DNA from: Gossypium raimondii
Lineage: Eukaryota; Streptophyta; Magnoliopsida; Malvales; Malvaceae
Direction of reading: 5' to 3'
Assembly (NCBI RefSeq): GCF_025698545.1
Contig: NC_068570.1
Location: 57,245,924-57,309,923 of the forward strand
Length of the DNA: 64,000 bases
This document shows positions 61,803 through 64,000 of this stretch, piece by piece. The first letter of the stretch is position 1. Each line of letters begins with the position of its first letter. The position numbers and the translations under genes were made by a program. The notes below the pieces were generated by a model. The model was not told where the DNA came from and ran no database searches. It was given only the letters and a program-made list of their open reading frames with translations.

Positions 61803-62213
61803 TCAAGACTGTTGTTGATGAGACTTGAGAGCCTGAAAAACCTTGGAGCTGGTATCAAATATCTGAGCTCTTCTATTGTAATCCATAGGGTCCCTTCCCT
61901 GGTCTTCCCCCATAATTGCTTCAGTTTCCAAACATTCCAACAGCTCCACCATTCCCTTCCTTCCTTTGCACCTTTCACTCACCCTCTCATCTCTCATCCA
62001 CTCTTCTTTTTCTTCTTGTTTCTTCTCAGCCAATAACCCTGAATCCCAACCCATACACCCAACCACTACTCCATGGCTTTGCACACCTCCATGAGCTGAC
62101 GATGGTATCCTTAACAGACGACGGCAGTGGCTCATTTGGCTTGATTTTGGGAACTTTTTGATGATGGTGTTGATGGAGTGTGTTCTAGTGTGACAAAGAC
62201 AAGTAAATTCCAT
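61803..62213 (-). CDS. Uncharacterised 136-residue plant protein
   Basis: An intronless frame from an ATG at 62213 with a TATA box (TATATAAA) about 50 bases upstream, so it is placed like a real gene. The N-terminus (MEFTCLCHTRTHSINTIIKK) is Cys/Thr-rich; residues 60-95 are strongly charged (KKQEEKEEWMRDERVSERCK); the C-terminus reads GRDPMDYNRRAQIFDTSSKV followed by FQALKSHQQQS. The C-terminal D-Y-N-R-R-A...IFD.SS.VFQALK text looks to me like a conserved end of a small plant family of unknown function, but I cannot name it. No signal peptide or membrane helix is evident. Plus-strand frames over the same bases are shadows. Confidence 0.72.
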   Translation of the reverse strand: MEFTCLCHTRTHSINTIIKKFPKSSQMSHCRRLLRIPSSAHGGVQSHGVVVGCMGWDSGLLAEKKQEEKEEWMRDERVSERCKGRKGMVELLECLETEAIMGEDQGRDPMDYNRRAQIFDTSSKVFQALKSHQQQS

Positions 62214-62259
62214 GTTGTGTGGCTCTAAATAGAGCTTATGAGACTACTTGGGTGTGGTT

Positions 62260-62267
62260 TTTATATA
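62260..62267 (-). promoter_or_regulatory. TATA box of the 136-residue protein gene
   Basis: TATATAAA on the minus strand in 'ttctatataaaaacc', 47-54 bases before the ATG at 62213. Confidence 0.65.
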
Positions 62268-62370
62268 GAAAGAGATTGGGAGCTGAAAATAAGGGCCGAT
62301 CCACGTATCCACAATGAACCACTATTCTAGTCGTGGTTGTAGAGTTGGGATATATATGTGTATATATATA

Positions 62371-62640
62371 AATACCATAGAGGTTACTCTATTAAAAGTC
62401 TATTGTATTTTGTTCTTTTTTTTAAAAAATAAGTAAATTAGTTCACTTATATTAAACAAATAATAAAAAGATCAGTCTATTAAAAATTTACCCATTTCTA
62501 CTACAAAAATTGATTTATGTACATAAACACGAGGTACATGTTAATTATCTAATAGAAAAATTAATTTACTCTTTGATTTAATATATAAAATTAATCAATT
62601 TATTTTTCAAGTAAAAAATAAAATATAATCTAATTACTAA
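62371..62640. mobile_element. MITE-like element, copy 2 of a pair
   Basis: Starts 'accatagaggttactctatt' and ends 'aaaataaaatataatctaat'; the start 'gtctattgtattttgttc' and the end form loose inverted repeats. It matches 27357-27700 in phrase order. Confidence 0.5.
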
Positions 62641-63045
62641 TACATGATTTTTTTATGATAATTTCATGTATGTATGTACAGAAGGCACACAATTCAAAGA
62701 CCAATATTTCACTAATAGATGTGTTGTCTTATTTTACAGCTCAAGATGGTCCTAAATTCCTCGCACAAAGGCACACGATTCAAAGGCAAGACATGCCTTT
62801 GTCTATACTCGATGGGGCTTTGTCCATTTTTAGTTTTAGCTAATTGATCAGTTGGTGGACATTCTCACAGCTTGTTCATTGCAAGGTGAAGGTGAAATAA
62901 GAAACATCTACGCTTTATATTTGGAGGCTTTTTTTTTTCTTTTTTTTTTGTCGAATGTTAAAATCCGTTCAAGTTTAGCGACATAAAGAAGAAATATAAT
63001 AGTCAATTATAAAACTATGGAAAGAAAATAAATAGGCTTAAAAAC

Positions 63046-63411
63046 GCGGCTAATTAGAATGTGCTACATGACACTTCAATCTAAGAAGTGTCATGTGACA
63101 TCTATATGTATTAACAATAAAAATAGATTTGAAAAAAAAATTATAGAAAATTCTAAAATAATTTACAATATAAAAATATAAAAAAATTACTGGGTCAATT
63201 ACCGGTCAATGGTCGTTCAACACCTGGTTAACGTTCGGTCAATATCAATCAATGGTTCGTCAACACTAGTCAAAGTCAAAGGGTAATTTCTATCTATTAT
63301 ATTGTTATTTTTTTAGAATTTTTAATCTATTTTTATTTTTATTACATATGGATGCCATGTGACACTTTTTAATTGGATTGAAGTGTCATGTGGCACATTG
63401 TAATTGGGCCA
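63046..63411. mobile_element. MITE or foldback element with arms over 100 bases
   Basis: Left 'aatgtgctacatgacacttc' and right, in reverse, 'aatgtgccacatgacacttc' differ at one base; pairing continues through 'aagtgtca(t/c)(g/a)tg(a/g)cat' and 'caataaaaatagatt'. The centre (63195-63280) repeats 'ggtcaat' six or more times in steps of about 14 bases. Each arm also has an inner inverted pair (gacacttc and gaagtgtc). Confidence 0.78.
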
Positions 63412-64000
63412 CATTTCAATTGGTTTTTTTAACGGTAATGGGTTTTTTTAACGGCAATGAGTTTTTTTTTAAATGGTAGTGGAGTGAACCTATAACAAAA
63501 TATAACTTTAAGTATCAGTCTGAGTCAAAAATAATTGAAGTACCAAAGCAAGAAAAAGAGTATACTTTAAGGACCAAATGATGCTTTAAGCCGAATAAAT
63601 AGTTCATAAGCTTCACAATTTATTTATTTAAAATTATTCTATCCGAAATTTTTATTCCATTGATATAAATTGATTAAAAAACTTCACAAACTGGATTAAA
63701 AGTTAAGTCATTAATATATGTATTTATTATATGTCAATGCATTAACTCTATTTGTAGATTTTTTTTATTTAATTGATAGTTGACAAGATAATAATCCTTT
63801 ATCATCTTCCATATCTTTAAGAGTTTTCTCTTAGTTTCTATAGTTTTTGAAACAACAAAGTCAATAATTGCAAAAATAGAGGAGTTGTGTTAAGAGCAGT
63901 GGCAATTGTGAGTGGCATTGTGTAATAACAACAGTCAACACAAAGTGCTTGTTTACGCAATTTTGTTTCTTTATAATTGCAAGGTCTTATCTAGAGAGAT

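Larger units (their letters stand above)
62214..64000. other. Upstream region and repeat-filled end of window
   Basis: 62214-62370 is the promoter of the neighbouring minus-strand gene. The rest holds two MITE-type elements and AT-rich DNA. A short tandem triple of 'ttttttaacgg(t/c)aatg(g/a)g' lies at about 63424-63482. No gene is supported up to the window end. Confidence 0.55.

Noticed and set aside
62655-62843. Plus-strand frame of 62 codons
   Set aside because: The text is not recognised; a direct repeat ('aaggcacac(a/g)attcaaag') near 62684 and 62770 suggests non-coding repeat sequence.

Overview
The window is nuclear DNA of a flowering plant. It is AT-rich, has intron-rich genes with canonical GT-AG junctions, and the proteins are eudicot in type. 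The density of small inverted-repeat elements and the repeat styles resemble cotton-type Malvaceae; that taxon is an inference, not something the sequence proves.

Eight protein-coding genes can be supported. In order they are: a group I bZIP factor (bZIP18-like, +, 1507-6090); cytosolic ribosomal protein eS26 (+, 7790-9622); an intronless P-class PPR protein resembling OTP43 (+, 11510-12901); a PAP/OAS1-type nucleotidyltransferase (+, 20691-25793); a 21-exon SCYL1/CTEXP-type pseudokinase with ARM/HEAT repeats (-, 28216-38075); a group III WRKY factor (-, 44894-47033); cytochrome bc1 subunit QCR10 (+, 59188-60503); and a 136-residue protein I could not name (-, 61803-62213). Spliced models were built by hand and close in frame at every junction. 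Several simple ORF ends are not real ends: the nucleotidyltransferase stop at 25652 lies inside an intron, and the PPR and WRKY proteins start at internal ATGs.

The genes do not form a pathway. Their association looks like conserved gene order: from memory, Arabidopsis At2g40510-At2g40765 carries homologues of eS26, the nucleotidyltransferase, bZIP18, SCYL1/CTEXP, WRKY54 and QCR10 in one short segment. This should be checked against annotation.

The long spaces between genes are filled with decayed transposable elements. The clearest is a nested pair at 50655-53570: a Ty1/copia deletion derivative (two LTRs, 5-bp target duplication, initiator-Met primer site, gag to pre-integrase only, three in-frame stops) inserted into an older, reversed solo LTR of a related family. 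A second copy of that solo LTR lies at 55871-56379. There are also several MITE families, three copies with 9-bp target duplications, a relic of a non-LTR-type RNase H, a gypsy-type reverse transcriptase relic, several minisatellites, tRNA-like SINE candidates and a telomere-like degenerate repeat in a WRKY intron. I see no convincing new multi-gene system; the unusual content is mobile-element structure and repeat structure inside introns.
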